A stretch of 64,000 nucleotides of DNA from NCBI RefSeq assembly GCF_000430885.1, contig NZ_KE387267.1:55426-119425 (forward strand). Reading direction: 5' to 3'. The notes below the pieces were generated by a model, which made no database searches, was not told the DNA's origin, and was given only the letters and a program-made list of their open reading frames with translations. The translations under genes and the position numbers were made by a program. Of the stretch, positions 10,066 through 19,602 are shown piece by piece (the first letter of the stretch is position 1; each line of letters begins with the position of its first letter). Source of the stretch: Desulfotruncus alcoholivorax DSM 16058 (lineage in GTDB: Bacteria > Bacillota > Desulfotomaculia > Desulfotomaculales > Desulfallaceae).

Positions 10066-10322
10066 TAGTCGCTATCAGCTGTGATGGGGAGTTTGACTGG
10101 TAACCGCGGCCTTAGAGAGGAAATGCCCGTGGCTGAAAGGCTTTCCGGTCGCGCCGGTCATTGTCGCCCCGAAGCTGCCGGAACGAACGGTCCGTTAACC
10201 GTTAGGCCTGTGCCGGGTAAGCCCGTTAAAGCTGTCAAGCGCCGTGCGAAATTTATTTCTTGCCGGAATTAAGGTGGTACCGCGGAAACTCCTTCCGTCC
10301 TTAAATACGGAAGGTTTTTTTA
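10066..10322 (+). promoter_or_regulatory. T-box riboswitch, valine specific, upstream of valS
   Basis: The leader has the stem I AGAGAGG region near 10113, a specifier codon GTC (Val) at 10163-10165 followed by GCCCCGAAG, and the T-box AAGGTGGTACCGCGG at 10271-10285. The TGGT there pairs with an ACCA tRNA end. A terminator follows at 10291-10321. In this family uncharged tRNA-Val binds, stabilises the antiterminator and turns on valS. Both the specifier and the downstream gene agree on valine. Confidence 0.93.
10291..10322 (+). terminator. Intrinsic terminator of the valS T-box
   Basis: Stem CCTTCCGT (10291-10298) pairs with ACGGAAGG (10307-10314), followed by seven T. It overlaps the antiterminator region and is the off state of the switch. 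Confidence 0.9.
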
Positions 10323-10356
10323 TTTTTAAAAGGTATGTTAGGAGGAGAACAATATT

Positions 10357-13014
10357 ATGGCTGAAAAATTTGACATGCCTACCACATATGACCCCCATGC
10401 CGTAGAGGGAAGATGGTATACATACTGGGAGGACGAAAAGTTTTTCCGGTCCACGGTGGACCCGGACAAAAAACCTTTCTGCATTGTGATTCCACCACCC
10501 AATGTTACCGGGCAGCTGCATATGGGACACGCTCTGGACAACACCCTGCAGGATATTTTAATTCGCTGGCGCCGCATGCAGGGTTACAACGCGCTCTGGC
10601 TGCCCGGCACAGACCATGCAGGAATTGCCACTCAGGCCAAGGTTGAAGAGCAGCTGCGCAACGAGGGCTTAAGCAAGTACGACTTGGGGCGGGAGAAATT
10701 TTTGGAACGGGTCTGGAAGTGGAAAGAGCAGTACGGTGGCCGTATTACCACCCAACTTCGCCGCCTGGGCGCTTCCTGTGACTGGGACAGGGAACGTTTT
10801 ACCATGGATGAGGGCTGCTCCGAGGCGGTGTTGGAGGTTTTTATCCGCCTTTACGAGCAGGGCTTGATTTACCGTGATTATTACATTACCAATTGGTGCC
10901 CCCACTGCCAGACCACCATTAGCGACATTGAAGTGGAGCATAAAGATAAGCCGGGCCAGCTGTATTACATCAAGTATCCTGTAAAAGACAGCCCCGGTGA
11001 GTTTATTACCGTGGCTACCACCAGGCCCGAAACCATGCTGGGCGATACAGCGGTGGCGGTACACCCGGAAGATGAACGTTACCGGCATCTGGTCGGCAAA
11101 ACTGCAGTTTTGCCGCTGTTGGAGCGGGAGATCCCAATAATTCCAGATGAATATGTCGATCCGGAATTCGGCACCGGTGCGGTAAAGATCACCCCTGCCC
11201 ACGACCCCAATGACTTCGAGGTTGGCCGTCGTCATAACTTGCCCTCGGTTCAGGTAATAGATAAAGAGGCCAAAATGACCCGGGAGGCCGGCCAGAAGTA
11301 TATGGGGTTGGACCGGTGGGAATGCCGCAAACGTATTGTAAAGGACTTGCAGGCCAGGGATTTGTTAATTAAAATCGACGACTTGTCTCACGCGGTGGGG
11401 CACTGCTATCGCTGTTCATCGGTCATTGAGCCCATGCTGTCCAAACAATGGTTTGTGCGCATGAAACCGCTGGCAGAACCGGCTATTGCAGCGGCTAGGG
11501 AAGGCAGGGTTCGGTTTGTGCCCGAACGTTTCACCAAGATTTACTTGAACTGGATGGAGAATATCAGGGACTGGTGCATCAGCCGCCAGCTTTGGTGGGG
11601 GCACCGTATTCCCGTTTATTACTGCCAGGACTGTGATGCGGTAATTGCCAGTAAAACACAGCCGGAAAAATGTGAAAAATGCGGCTCCACCCATTTCGAA
11701 CAGGACCCCGATGTGCTGGACACCTGGTTCAGTTCCGGACTGTGGCCTTTTTCAACGCTGGGCTGGCCCCGGAAGACGTTGGACCTGGCATACTATTATC
11801 CCACTTCGGTGCTGGTTACCGGCAGAGATATCATTTTCTTCTGGGTTGCCAGGATGATTTTCAGCGGGCTGGCCTTTATGGACGAAGTGCCCTTCAAAGA
11901 AGTGTTTATCCACGGACTGGTGCTGGACGCCCTGGGCCGCAAGATGAGCAAGTCCCTGGGCAACGGCGTGGATCCCATAGATGTAATTGAAAGCCACGGG
12001 GCGGATAGCTTGAGATTTATGCTGGTTACCGGAAATACCCCGGGAAACGACCTGCGCTTCCATTTTGAGCGGCTGGACGGAGCCAGAAACTTTGCCAACA
12101 AGATTTGGAACGCCTCCCGCTTTGCATTGATGAATTTACAGGATTACAGGCCGGAAGCTGTTCCTGCCCCAGAACAGCTTACCCTGGCTGACCGTTGGAT
12201 TATGAGCAGATTTCAGAGGGCGGTTAAGGAAAGCACAGGTTATCTTGAAAAATATGAATTGGGAGAAGCTGCGAGGGTACTATACGAATTTACGTGGAAT
12301 GAGCTTTGCGACTGGTACATCGAGCTGGTGAAGCCAAGATTGTATGGTAAAACCAACCCCGCAGACAGGGAAGTTGCCCAGCATGTTTTGGCGGCTGTGC
12401 TTCGGGGTGCTCTGGAATTGCTGCACCCGATTATGCCTTTTATTACAGAAGATATTTGGCAGCGCTTACCGCACCGGGGACGTACGATCATGCGGGCCCC
12501 CTGGCCGGTTTTTAGAGAAAACCAGGTGGATAAAGCAGCTGAGGAACAGATGGAAATAATAATGGAGGTCACCAGGGGGATCAGGCAGATCCGCAGTGAG
12601 ATGAACGTGCCTCCTGGCAAAAAGTCGAAAGCACTAATTGTTTCCGGGGTTGACAATATAAGAACAGTATTAATGGATAACCGTTCATACGTGGAAAGCC
12701 TGGCCAACTGTCAAGCAGAAGTGCTTTCCGTATTGGAGGAAAAGCCTGGGCAGGCGGCCACAGCGGTGGCTCAGGATATTCAGGTGTTTGTGCCGCTGCG
12801 CGGTTTGATCGACGTTGACAGGGAATTAGCCCGTTTAAACAAGGAACTGCAGGCTTTGGAAAAAGATCTGGGACGCGTGCAGGGCAAGTTAAATAACAGG
12901 GGCTTTTTAGATAAAGCTCCTGCCGAAGTGGTCGAGAAGGAGCGGGGCAAGGAAACCGAGCTTACTTCCAAGATAAACGCCATCAAGGAGCGGTTGGTTA
13001 TGTTTGGGGCCTAG
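10357..13014 (+). CDS. valS: Valine--tRNA ligase
   Basis: An 885-residue class Ia aminoacyl-tRNA synthetase that charges tRNA-Val and edits mischarged threonine. The HIGH-type motif is HMGH at 55-58 and the KMSKS loop is exact at 529-533. CysCys pairs near residues 430-450 (CQDC, CEKC) mark a zinc site, and the last 65 residues form the coiled coil that contacts tRNA. The ATG at 10357 follows a GGAGG. Expression is set by the valine T-box just upstream, and transcription ends at the strong hairpin after the stop. Confidence 0.98.
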   Translation: MAEKFDMPTTYDPHAVEGRWYTYWEDEKFFRSTVDPDKKPFCIVIPPPNVTGQLHMGHALDNTLQDILIRWRRMQGYNALWLPGTDHAGIATQAKVEEQLRNEGLSKYDLGREKFLERVWKWKEQYGGRITTQLRRLGASCDWDRERFTMDEGCSEAVLEVFIRLYEQGLIYRDYYITNWCPHCQTTISDIEVEHKDKPGQLYYIKYPVKDSPGEFITVATTRPETMLGDTAVAVHPEDERYRHLVGKTAVLPLLEREIPIIPDEYVDPEFGTGAVKITPAHDPNDFEVGRRHNLPSVQVIDKEAKMTREAGQKYMGLDRWECRKRIVKDLQARDLLIKIDDLSHAVGHCYRCSSVIEPMLSKQWFVRMKPLAEPAIAAAREGRVRFVPERFTKIYLNWMENIRDWCISRQLWWGHRIPVYYCQDCDAVIASKTQPEKCEKCGSTHFEQDPDVLDTWFSSGLWPFSTLGWPRKTLDLAYYYPTSVLVTGRDIIFFWVARMIFSGLAFMDEVPFKEVFIHGLVLDALGRKMSKSLGNGVDPIDVIESHGADSLRFMLVTGNTPGNDLRFHFERLDGARNFANKIWNASRFALMNLQDYRPEAVPAPEQLTLADRWIMSRFQRAVKESTGYLEKYELGEAARVLYEFTWNELCDWYIELVKPRLYGKTNPADREVAQHVLAAVLRGALELLHPIMPFITEDIWQRLPHRGRTIMRAPWPVFRENQVDKAAEEQMEIIMEVTRGIRQIRSEMNVPPGKKSKALIVSGVDNIRTVLMDNRSYVESLANCQAEVLSVLEEKPGQAATAVAQDIQVFVPLRGLIDVDRELARLNKELQALEKDLGRVQGKLNNRGFLDKAPAEVVEKERGKETELTSKINAIKERLVMFGA

Positions 13015-13034
13015 CAGAGAAAAATGAAGAATGT

Positions 13035-13071
13035 TTAAGGCACCATCACAAGTTTAGTGATGGTGCCTTAA
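13035..13071. terminator. Hairpin terminator between valS and the feo operon
   Basis: A perfect stem of at least 14 bp (TAAGGCACCATCAC at 13036-13049 with its complement at 13057-13070) and a 7-nt loop. It has A/T runs on both sides, so it can stop valS from the left and the feo transcript from the right. Confidence 0.85.
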
Positions 13072-13083
13072 ATTTAATCTGAC

Positions 13084-13248
13084 CTAGTTCTTGTTGCATT
13101 TTTTAATGCTGCTGCATTTGCTGCAAGATCCGGAGCATCTTAAAGCGATGAGAACCGGTTCGTAACATCTCGGGCAGCGGAAGGATTGTTTTATATTAAA
13201 GCTGTTTCCGCAACGGGTACACCGGTATTGTTGATTTTCCATGCTCAT
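13084..13248 (-). CDS. Small Cys-rich zinc-ribbon-like protein downstream of feoB
   Basis: A 54-residue reading frame starting MSMENQQYRCTRCGNSF. It has cysteines at 10/13, 25/28, 38, 42, 45 and 51, including two clear CxxC knuckles, so it probably binds zinc or iron. It has no transmembrane stretch. The ATG at 13248 lies 10 bp after the feoB stop with an AGGGGA ribosome site, so it is the third gene of the feo operon. Small Cys-rich partners of FeoB (FeoC-like or FeoB-associated proteins) are known, but I cannot assign this one to either family. A role in ferrous iron uptake is inferred from position only. Confidence 0.7.
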   Translation of the reverse strand: MSMENQQYRCTRCGNSFNIKQSFRCPRCYEPVLIALRCSGSCSKCSSIKKCNKN

Positions 13249-13258
13249 ATCCCCTAAG

Positions 13259-15193
13259 TTATATTTGGGCTGTAATTGTTTTGTAAAAACGTTTGAAAAG
13301 CCTTGAAACTATGGCAATTAAACCAAAGAAAGCAAGTACAACGGCAATTCCCTCGGTATTGCTGGAACGACCAAATACATTAAGGACCTGGGCTACCAAT
13401 CCTCCGACAAAAAATGCAATTACCCAGGTGGCGATCCACATGATAATAGCTTCTTTTCGGCCTCGTTCTTTAAAAAGCACCAGCACTGAAGCTATACATG
13501 GCACGAACAAGGTTAGAGTAACCAGGGCAACTAGAGTATCTCCGGGAGTCAGTGTCATATAGTTCAGCCCGGCGGCTCCGAAGTCGCGGCGCACAATGCC
13601 CATGATAAAAACTGTGGCTATTTCCGGAGGCAGTCTAAGCCAGCCCACAGTTACCGGAGCTAATAAATTTTGCAGGTAAACCAGGATTCCTGTGACCTGA
13701 AAAACGCTAATCAACAATGCGCCCAGGGCAAATAAAGGTGTTGCTTCCTTAACAAACATAAATGTTTTGCCGGTGGTTTTTTTCATTATATTCCCAATGC
13801 GGGGCGGGCGCAGTGCTGGTAAATCAATCAATAAATCAGCTGACCTGCCGGGAAGCACATTGTTCAAAACGGTGCCAACAGTTATCAATACAGCAAGAAT
13901 AATAATTGCGTACAGGGCGGCGTATTGCGGGCCGATTCCCGCTAGCAGCCCCGTTATTACTCCCAGTTGAGCCGAGCATGGGATAACCAGGCCAAGGAGA
14001 AATATAGCTATTCTTCTTTCACGTTCCGAGCTTAAAAGGCGAGTGGTTATGCTGGCCATGGTCACACAGCCGAAGCCCAGGATTAGAGGTATAACCGCTC
14101 TGCCGTTTAACCCTATGCCGGTCAATACCCGGTCGACCAGGGTGGCGATGCGGGGAAGATAACCTGAGTCTTCAAAGATAGCCAGGAAGAAATAAAAACC
14201 TGCCACCAGCGGCAACAACAGCCCCAGCACGTAAGTGACGGTCATTGTCAGTATACCGAATTCGCCGGTTAAAATTTTGCCAAGAATACTGGTATTAGGA
14301 ATAATCTGTCCTACAACATGCCTTACGGCCGGCTCATAAATTCCGGCCATTACAGTTCCTTCGGTAAAACCTACAATGTTTCCGGCAATATAAACACCTA
14401 TGATTTTATACATTATCCAAAGGGCTGCTACAAGAATAGGGATACCGGTCAAAGGCATGATCATCAAACTTCCCAGTTTATTGCTAAAACCTGATTTCGA
14501 AGACGACTTTTGAATAACTTCTTCTATTACCTGATTAACTCTTTCCCTGCGGGCAAGGTATATTTCCTCCCTGCTGCTGCCCGGTTCCATTCCGTTGCGT
14601 GCCGAAACCGCCGGGTCGCCCTCCAACACCAGCAAGGCTTCCCCCTGGCTGCCCAATCTTTTCGTCAGGGGATCCAACTTTAAGCGAATCTCGTTGCATA
14701 TGTTACCTATTCGGGCCAGATCGATGCCGCCCTTAACCTTATCAAGACCGGTTTTCTTAATTGCAACCGTTGGAATGACAGGTATCCCCAGTTCTTTACT
14801 CAATAAGTCTATATCGATGATAATTCCGTTTTTTTCTGCTTCATCAATCATGTTAAGAGCCATAATCACCGGCTTGCCGGAATCAATTATTTGCTGGGTC
14901 AGGAATAAATCTCTTTCCAGGTTCACTGCGTTTACAACGTTTATTACAATGTCTGCGGATAGAATGATATCCCGGGCTATGCGTTCTTCGTCATTAAAGG
15001 AAGAAATTCCATATACTCCCGGAGTATCGATCAGTACATTCTTTTCAAATTCGCCATATGAAATTTCAAGCGTTGTTCCAGGGTAATTTGAAACATCTAC
15101 GTAAAGGCCGGTAAAATAATTGAAGAAAACTGACTTCCCGGCATTGGGGTTGCCAGCCAGTACAATTTTTTTGGCTCCCTCAGGGATATTCAT
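13259..15193 (-). CDS. feoB: Ferrous iron transport protein B
   Basis: GTP-driven Fe(II) importer in the cytoplasmic membrane, 644 residues from the chosen start. The N-terminal G domain shows G1 GNPNAGKS at 14-21, G2 VSNYPGTT, G3 DTPG and G4 NMID. The C-terminal half has about ten membrane segments including the two Gate regions. I chose ATG 15193 (MNIPEGAKK), with GGCGG upstream, over a GTG 42 nt earlier, because FeoB proteins start within a dozen residues of G1. The G1 alanine replaces the more usual serine. feoA lies upstream and a Fur box precedes both. Confidence 0.95.
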   Translation of the reverse strand: MNIPEGAKKIVLAGNPNAGKSVFFNYFTGLYVDVSNYPGTTLEISYGEFEKNVLIDTPGVYGISSFNDEERIARDIILSADIVINVVNAVNLERDLFLTQQIIDSGKPVIMALNMIDEAEKNGIIIDIDLLSKELGIPVIPTVAIKKTGLDKVKGGIDLARIGNICNEIRLKLDPLTKRLGSQGEALLVLEGDPAVSARNGMEPGSSREEIYLARRERVNQVIEEVIQKSSSKSGFSNKLGSLMIMPLTGIPILVAALWIMYKIIGVYIAGNIVGFTEGTVMAGIYEPAVRHVVGQIIPNTSILGKILTGEFGILTMTVTYVLGLLLPLVAGFYFFLAIFEDSGYLPRIATLVDRVLTGIGLNGRAVIPLILGFGCVTMASITTRLLSSERERRIAIFLLGLVIPCSAQLGVITGLLAGIGPQYAALYAIIILAVLITVGTVLNNVLPGRSADLLIDLPALRPPRIGNIMKKTTGKTFMFVKEATPLFALGALLISVFQVTGILVYLQNLLAPVTVGWLRLPPEIATVFIMGIVRRDFGAAGLNYMTLTPGDTLVALVTLTLFVPCIASVLVLFKERGRKEAIIMWIATWVIAFFVGGLVAQVLNVFGRSSNTEGIAVVLAFFGLIAIVSRLFKRFYKTITAQI

Positions 15194-15246
15194 TTGTATA
15201 CCGCCTGTATGGCAATGAGTCACTTTGTACACCACCTTTCGGACTT

Positions 15247-15465
15247 CTAGTTTAATGCCACGTCAATTTTGTTGGCCAGATTTCTTCCTATGGCTATTTC
15301 TTGATTGTTTTTGCGCAGAACTATTGGTCCGGCCGGTACTTTTTCCTGACAGGTCACTACCGAACCTTCGGCGATGCCAAACCGTATAGCCTGAACACGG
15401 ATTATTTCATCCAGTATTGAGATAATTTTAATCTGCTGTCCCTTCCTGACTTTGTCGAGAGTCAT
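15247..15465 (-). CDS. feoA: Ferrous iron transport protein A
   Basis: A 72-residue SH3-like cytosolic protein that supports FeoB. It starts MTLDKVRKGQQIKI and contains the family pattern of a small beta barrel (IRFGIAEGSVVTC, GPIVLRKNNQEIAIGRNLANKI). The ATG at 15465 is 7 nt after GGAGG, better than a TTG 15 nt upstream. It is first in feoA-feoB-Cys-rich gene, with 53 bp between feoA and the chosen feoB start. Confidence 0.93.
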   Translation of the reverse strand: MTLDKVRKGQQIKIISILDEIIRVQAIRFGIAEGSVVTCQEKVPAGPIVLRKNNQEIAIGRNLANKIDVALN

Positions 15466-15521
15466 AATGCACACCTCCAATGAAAGTGATAATCCCTATC
15501 GCTGACCGGCTAAATTTATAT

Positions 15522-15536
15522 CGATAATGATTATCA
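15522..15536 (-). promoter_or_regulatory. Fur box upstream of feoA
   Basis: CGATAAT-G-ATTATCA matches the 7-1-7 Fur inverted repeat (TGATAAT-N-ATTATCA) at 14 of 15 positions. It lies 57 bp before the feoA start on the same strand. Another TGATAAT half-site is at 15487. Iron-dependent repression by Fur is the expected effect. Confidence 0.85.
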
Positions 15537-15668
15537 ATTTCATTATATTTTGATGGATACCCCTTGTCAATAAATTTATTTTGTTTTGACCTTTACCAAA
15601 AGCCCATAGATGTATGTATGCAGCTTGATGGGTGTCAGCTTGTCCATTGATCATCCGTGAAGTTAAAA

Positions 15669-15710
15669 AGGTTAAAGGGAACCGCTATTCTAAACGGTTC
15701 CCTTTAACCT
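15669..15710 (-). terminator. Intrinsic terminator of the chemotaxis receptor gene
   Basis: A perfect 16-bp stem (AGGTTAAAGGGAACCG at 15669-15684 with its complement at 15695-15710) and a 10-nt loop. Read on the minus strand it is followed by TTTTTAA. It lies 87 bp after the receptor stop codon. Confidence 0.85.
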
Positions 15711-15796
15711 GCAATAGTCCACTTTTTGTCCTTTGCCCCGTAATACCCACCGTACCAGGGACCAACAAATCCACCGGAGATTGGGAAAATGATCTA

Positions 15797-16930
15797 TTAT
15801 TCTTTGCCAAATTTCCATATATCAGCAACTTTTTTCAGGTTTTCCGCGGTTATGGTTAATTCCTGGGCCACTGCTGCCGTTTCCTCACTGCTGGCCGCCG
15901 CTTGCTGGGCCACTGCTGATATTGACTGGGTGCTTGATAACATGCCTGAAGCTTGGACTGCCTGATCCTTGACGATTTTGGCGATATTACCGACCATGGC
16001 TTTTGTTTGGTCAAGGGCTTGGCTGATCTGTGCAAACAACTGCTCGGCCTCCTTTGAATGAGCTAAACCTGATTTAACAGCCAGAACTGTATCCGATACT
16101 GCATTTTGAATTTCATTGACAATTTGAGCCACTTCCTTGGTTGCCTTTTCCGAGTCTTCGGCCAGGCTCCGCACTTCTTCGGCCACAACCGCAAACCCTC
16201 TGCCGTGTTCACCGGCCCGGGCGGCCTCAATCGCAGCGTTTAATGCCAATAAGTTTGTCTGGGCCGCTATATTTTGAATAACATCCAGGAACTGCACAAT
16301 TCGATTGGAACTTTGGCTTAAATGATCAAACTTCATTTCCAGCATAGTTATTTCATTTAATGCCTTTTGAATTGTTGAACTGCCACGAACTGTGGTATCT
16401 GCTGCGTTTCGGGCTGACTCATCAGCTTGTCCGGCCTGCTGGGCGCAGTGCTCAGACTGCTTGGACAGTTTTTCTATTGCTTCTAATAAACTGCTGACCT
16501 GCTCTGCCTGGTCCTGACTACCTGTGCTGACTTGCTCAGTGCTGGCTGTAATTTGCTCTGCTGCCCGGTCCAGGGTTAAGCTGGTGTCTTTGACCAGGGA
16601 AAACCACTTATGTACTCCTTTCAGTATTTTTCGAAAATTTCTTATTAATAAGTTAATTTCACCCCAGCCATAATTTTTGTCCTCAATATAACCGGTAAGG
16701 TCTCCCTGGATGGCCTTTTCGGTATTTTCCAGAACGTGTATTAAATCGCGCCGAAGTGGTGTTAAAAGGTTAAATATAACTACCGCTATTATTAATAATC
16801 CAGCCAGGCCACCGCCAGCAGCGCCCAAAAATGTTTTTCCGGCCAGCCACCAGCCGGCGCAGGCAAATAAAAGGGATATAGTGCCAAAAACTACAGATAA
16901 TAAAGTCATTTGTGCACGGAAAGTGTTCAT
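15797..16930 (-). CDS. Methyl-accepting chemotaxis protein without sensor domain
   Basis: A 377-residue transducer. Two hydrophobic helices (about residues 8-30 and 33-53) are joined by only a few residues, so there is no extracellular ligand domain. A HAMP-like linker follows, then the signalling hairpin with [36 protein letters not shown] near residues 220-255. Such receptors sense membrane state or a cytosolic cue. The ATG at 16930 follows a GGGGA. It is monocistronic with a strong terminator. Confidence 0.93.
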   Translation of the reverse strand: MNTFRAQMTLLSVVFGTISLLFACAGWWLAGKTFLGAAGGGLAGLLIIAVVIFNLLTPLRRDLIHVLENTEKAIQGDLTGYIEDKNYGWGEINLLIRNFRKILKGVHKWFSLVKDTSLTLDRAAEQITASTEQVSTGSQDQAEQVSSLLEAIEKLSKQSEHCAQQAGQADESARNAADTTVRGSSTIQKALNEITMLEMKFDHLSQSSNRIVQFLDVIQNIAAQTNLLALNAAIEAARAGEHGRGFAVVAEEVRSLAEDSEKATKEVAQIVNEIQNAVSDTVLAVKSGLAHSKEAEQLFAQISQALDQTKAMVGNIAKIVKDQAVQASGMLSSTQSISAVAQQAAASSEETAAVAQELTITAENLKKVADIWKFGKE

Positions 16931-17169
16931 AGATGTCCCCTCCCCCTCCGCTGATTTTTTGGGTAATATTCCACAGAAAATTCAGAAATTCCTCCATGAT
17001 AAAGTCAGAATTTTTATCGTCAGGTAATTTGATGCAAGGGTTTAGGAGATAAAATACAACTAACGTGTAAATGGAATTGATCTAAGCGTTAGTTTTTAAA
17101 AGACTGGGTTATATAAATAGGAAAAATAGCTTTGGTGTCGAATTGATCGAAATGACGGAGGTGTTCTAA

Positions 17170-18471
17170 TTGTTGTACCAGGAAGCTATGGAATATTTAC
17201 AGAACCTAACTAAATTTGGCATGAATTTTGGCCTGGGGAGAATAACCGAGTTGCTGCGCAGGTTGAATAACCCTCACCGGCATGTCAAGGTGATCCATGT
17301 TGGGGGTACTAACGGCAAAGGATCTACAACTGCTATGATTGCGCGCGTCCTTCAGGGCGCGGGTTGTCGGGTGGGGACTTTTACATCGCCGCATTTGCAC
17401 TCCTTCACCGAAAGGTATCGGATTAACAACGAAGAAATTAAGCCCGAGCGGGTGGCCCGGTTGGTCAGCGTTCTACGACCCCACCTGGAGTCCATGGTTG
17501 AAGAGGGTTTTGAACACCCGACAGAATTTGAGGTCGGCACCGCTATGGCTTTTTGTTACTTTACAGAGGAGAAAGTCGACTACCTGGTACTTGAGGTGGG
17601 CCTGGGGGGAGCAATAGATTCCACCAATGTGGTAACCCCTATTTTGTCCATAATTACGAATGTTGCTATGGATCATATGGATTATCTTGGCTATACAATT
17701 TCAGAAATTGCCAGCGTAAAAGCAGGGATAATAAAACCAGGCGTACCCGTTGTCACTGCCTCGGACAAACCGGAAGCGCTGGAGATAATAGAAGCTGTAT
17801 GCAGGGAAAAAGGTTGCCGCCTGGTCAGGGTTGGACGTGATGTATCCTGGTCTCGTGGGGGACATTCACTGCAGGGACAGTACTTTGATTACCGGGGCAT
17901 AGCATGGGAAATGAAGGAATTATGGATTCCCTTCATGGGCAAACACCAGGTTATCAATGCTGTAACTGCTGTTGCCTCATTGGAGATTCTACAGCAGCAA
18001 GGGGTAAATATCGGAGAAGATGCTTTGCGGGAAGGTCTTGCAGCAACAATTTGGCCGGCACGCTTGGAACTTATAGGTAATAATCCGCCTGTGTTGGTGG
18101 ATGCCGCTCACAATTATGACGGCGCCAGATGTTTGAGGCAAGCCCTGGACGAATACTTTCCTGATCAGCGGATTATCATGGTGCTTGGTATGCTGGGCGA
18201 CAAGGAACGCTCCAAGGTGGTGGCGGAACTGGCACCAAGGGCCAGTCGTATTATTATTACAAAACCCAACAGCCCCCGGGCGGGAGACTGGATGCAGATG
18301 GCCGAAGAAGCACGCCATTATCTAAATAAAGTAGATACCATTGAAAATATTGAACAAGCTGTATTGTCAGCAATAAGCCAGGCAGGCAAGGGGGATATGG
18401 TCTGTGTGACCGGGTCTTTTTACATGGTTGCGGAAGCCCGGGAAGTGGTGATTAAGGAATTTTCCAGGTAG
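17170..18471 (+). CDS. folC: Bifunctional folylpolyglutamate synthase/dihydrofolate synthase
   Basis: A 433-residue Mur-ligase-family enzyme that adds glutamate to dihydropteroate or folates using ATP. The P-loop HVGGTNGKGSTTAMI lies near residues 41-55, and the DHMDYLG motif near 170 and the DAAHNYDGAR motif near 314 are intact. The start is TTG 17170, placed 7 nt after GGAGGTG. In many Firmicutes folC directly follows valS; here the feo operon and a receptor gene, in the opposite direction, lie between them. Confidence 0.95.
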   Translation: MLYQEAMEYLQNLTKFGMNFGLGRITELLRRLNNPHRHVKVIHVGGTNGKGSTTAMIARVLQGAGCRVGTFTSPHLHSFTERYRINNEEIKPERVARLVSVLRPHLESMVEEGFEHPTEFEVGTAMAFCYFTEEKVDYLVLEVGLGGAIDSTNVVTPILSIITNVAMDHMDYLGYTISEIASVKAGIIKPGVPVVTASDKPEALEIIEAVCREKGCRLVRVGRDVSWSRGGHSLQGQYFDYRGIAWEMKELWIPFMGKHQVINAVTAVASLEILQQQGVNIGEDALREGLAATIWPARLELIGNNPPVLVDAAHNYDGARCLRQALDEYFPDQRIIMVLGMLGDKERSKVVAELAPRASRIIITKPNSPRAGDWMQMAEEARHYLNKVDTIENIEQAVLSAISQAGKGDMVCVTGSFYMVAEAREVVIKEFSR

Positions 18472-18568
18472 CGGCTTAATATTATTGACGTATTTTGTTT
18501 TTTACGGTAGACTTTAACGGAAATATGTTCCAGACATTACTAATATGGCAAATGAGGGATGAATTTCA

Positions 18569-19576
18569 TTGCAGGATATTGCTATTTTAATTATCAGCCT
18601 GGGTATCATTCTTATTAGCGCAGGGTTTTTTACTAACGGGGTGGAATGGCTGGGCAAAAAGCTAAATTTATCCGAAGGAGCAGTGGGCAGCGTGCTGGCT
18701 GCTGTGGGAACAGCTCTGCCGGAAACCATCATTCCGCTAATTGCCATCCTTTTGGGGGTTGGAGAAGCATCTCGTGACATAGGAATCGGGGCCATCCTGG
18801 GAGCACCTTTTATGTTGGGAACACTGGCCTTGTTTCTCAGCGGGGGAGCTGTTTTAATGTTTCGCAACCGCAGGTCGGGCAATTACCCTAGAATTGAGCC
18901 CGACCCGGTCGTATTACAAAGGGATCTTTCTTTTTTCCTGGTGGTTTATAGCGTTGCTATAGCTACTTCCTTTTTGCCCCATACTTTAAAACTTATAGTG
19001 GCGGCGGGACTGGTAGGGGCCTATATATATTATGTCTATAAAACCTTTACCTGCAGCGATAGTGAAAAACAAGATGAGTGCCATATTGATCGCCTGTACC
19101 TGGCTCGCAAACATGAGGATCCACCGGGCGGCCGGGTGGTTTTGCAGGTTGTATTGGCCTTTGTGGGAATCATTGTTGGAGCCAAGTTTTTTGTTGACGG
19201 GATAGAGCATCTCTCAGCCAGCCTGGGGGCGTCACCGTTGGTTATAGCTCTTTTAATAGCACCTATAGCCACTGAGCTTCCGGAAAAGTTGAATAGCGTG
19301 ATCTGGCTGTCCGGCAATAAAGACACACTTGCCCTGGGCAACATAACAGGCGCCATGGTTTTTCAAAGTTCGGTAATACCGGCAATCGGCATTGCCTTGA
19401 CACCATGGCAATTGACTCCGGTAGCTTTACTTAGCGCAGTCCTGACGATTGTTTCGGCATTGGTAACGTATTTGTTGATGCGATATCGCGGCTATTTGGA
19501 TAGCAGGGTTATAGTTTTCACCGGGGGAGCTTTTTACGGAGGCTATGTTTTGGCAATATTAGTTGGCATCGTGTAA
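18569..19576 (+). CDS. Sodium/calcium exchanger family membrane protein (CaCA)
   Basis: A 335-residue integral membrane protein with about ten helices. It has the two inverted alpha repeats of the CaCA family: GAVGSVLAAVGTALPETIIP near residues 38-58, and SPLVIALLIAPIATELPEKLN near 219-240, each with the acidic residue that binds cation. A charged cytosolic loop (CSDSEKQDECHIDR) separates them. The transported ion cannot be told from the sequence. The start is TTG 18569 behind a GAGGGATG. Confidence 0.85.
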   Translation: MQDIAILIISLGIILISAGFFTNGVEWLGKKLNLSEGAVGSVLAAVGTALPETIIPLIAILLGVGEASRDIGIGAILGAPFMLGTLALFLSGGAVLMFRNRRSGNYPRIEPDPVVLQRDLSFFLVVYSVAIATSFLPHTLKLIVAAGLVGAYIYYVYKTFTCSDSEKQDECHIDRLYLARKHEDPPGGRVVLQVVLAFVGIIVGAKFFVDGIEHLSASLGASPLVIALLIAPIATELPEKLNSVIWLSGNKDTLALGNITGAMVFQSSVIPAIGIALTPWQLTPVALLSAVLTIVSALVTYLLMRYRGYLDSRVIVFTGGAFYGGYVLAILVGIV

Positions 19577-19602
19577 GACTCCAAAAACGGAGGTGGAATC
19601 AG

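Larger units (their letters stand above)
15466..15796. other. Intergenic region feoA - chemotaxis gene
   Basis: 331 bp without a gene. It holds the Fur box of the feo operon and the terminator of the next minus-strand gene, each listed separately. I see nothing else. Confidence 0.6.

Noticed and set aside
10081..10272. A 63-codon frame inside the valS leader
   Set aside because: It coincides with stem I and the linker of the T-box; no ribosome site or protein similarity.
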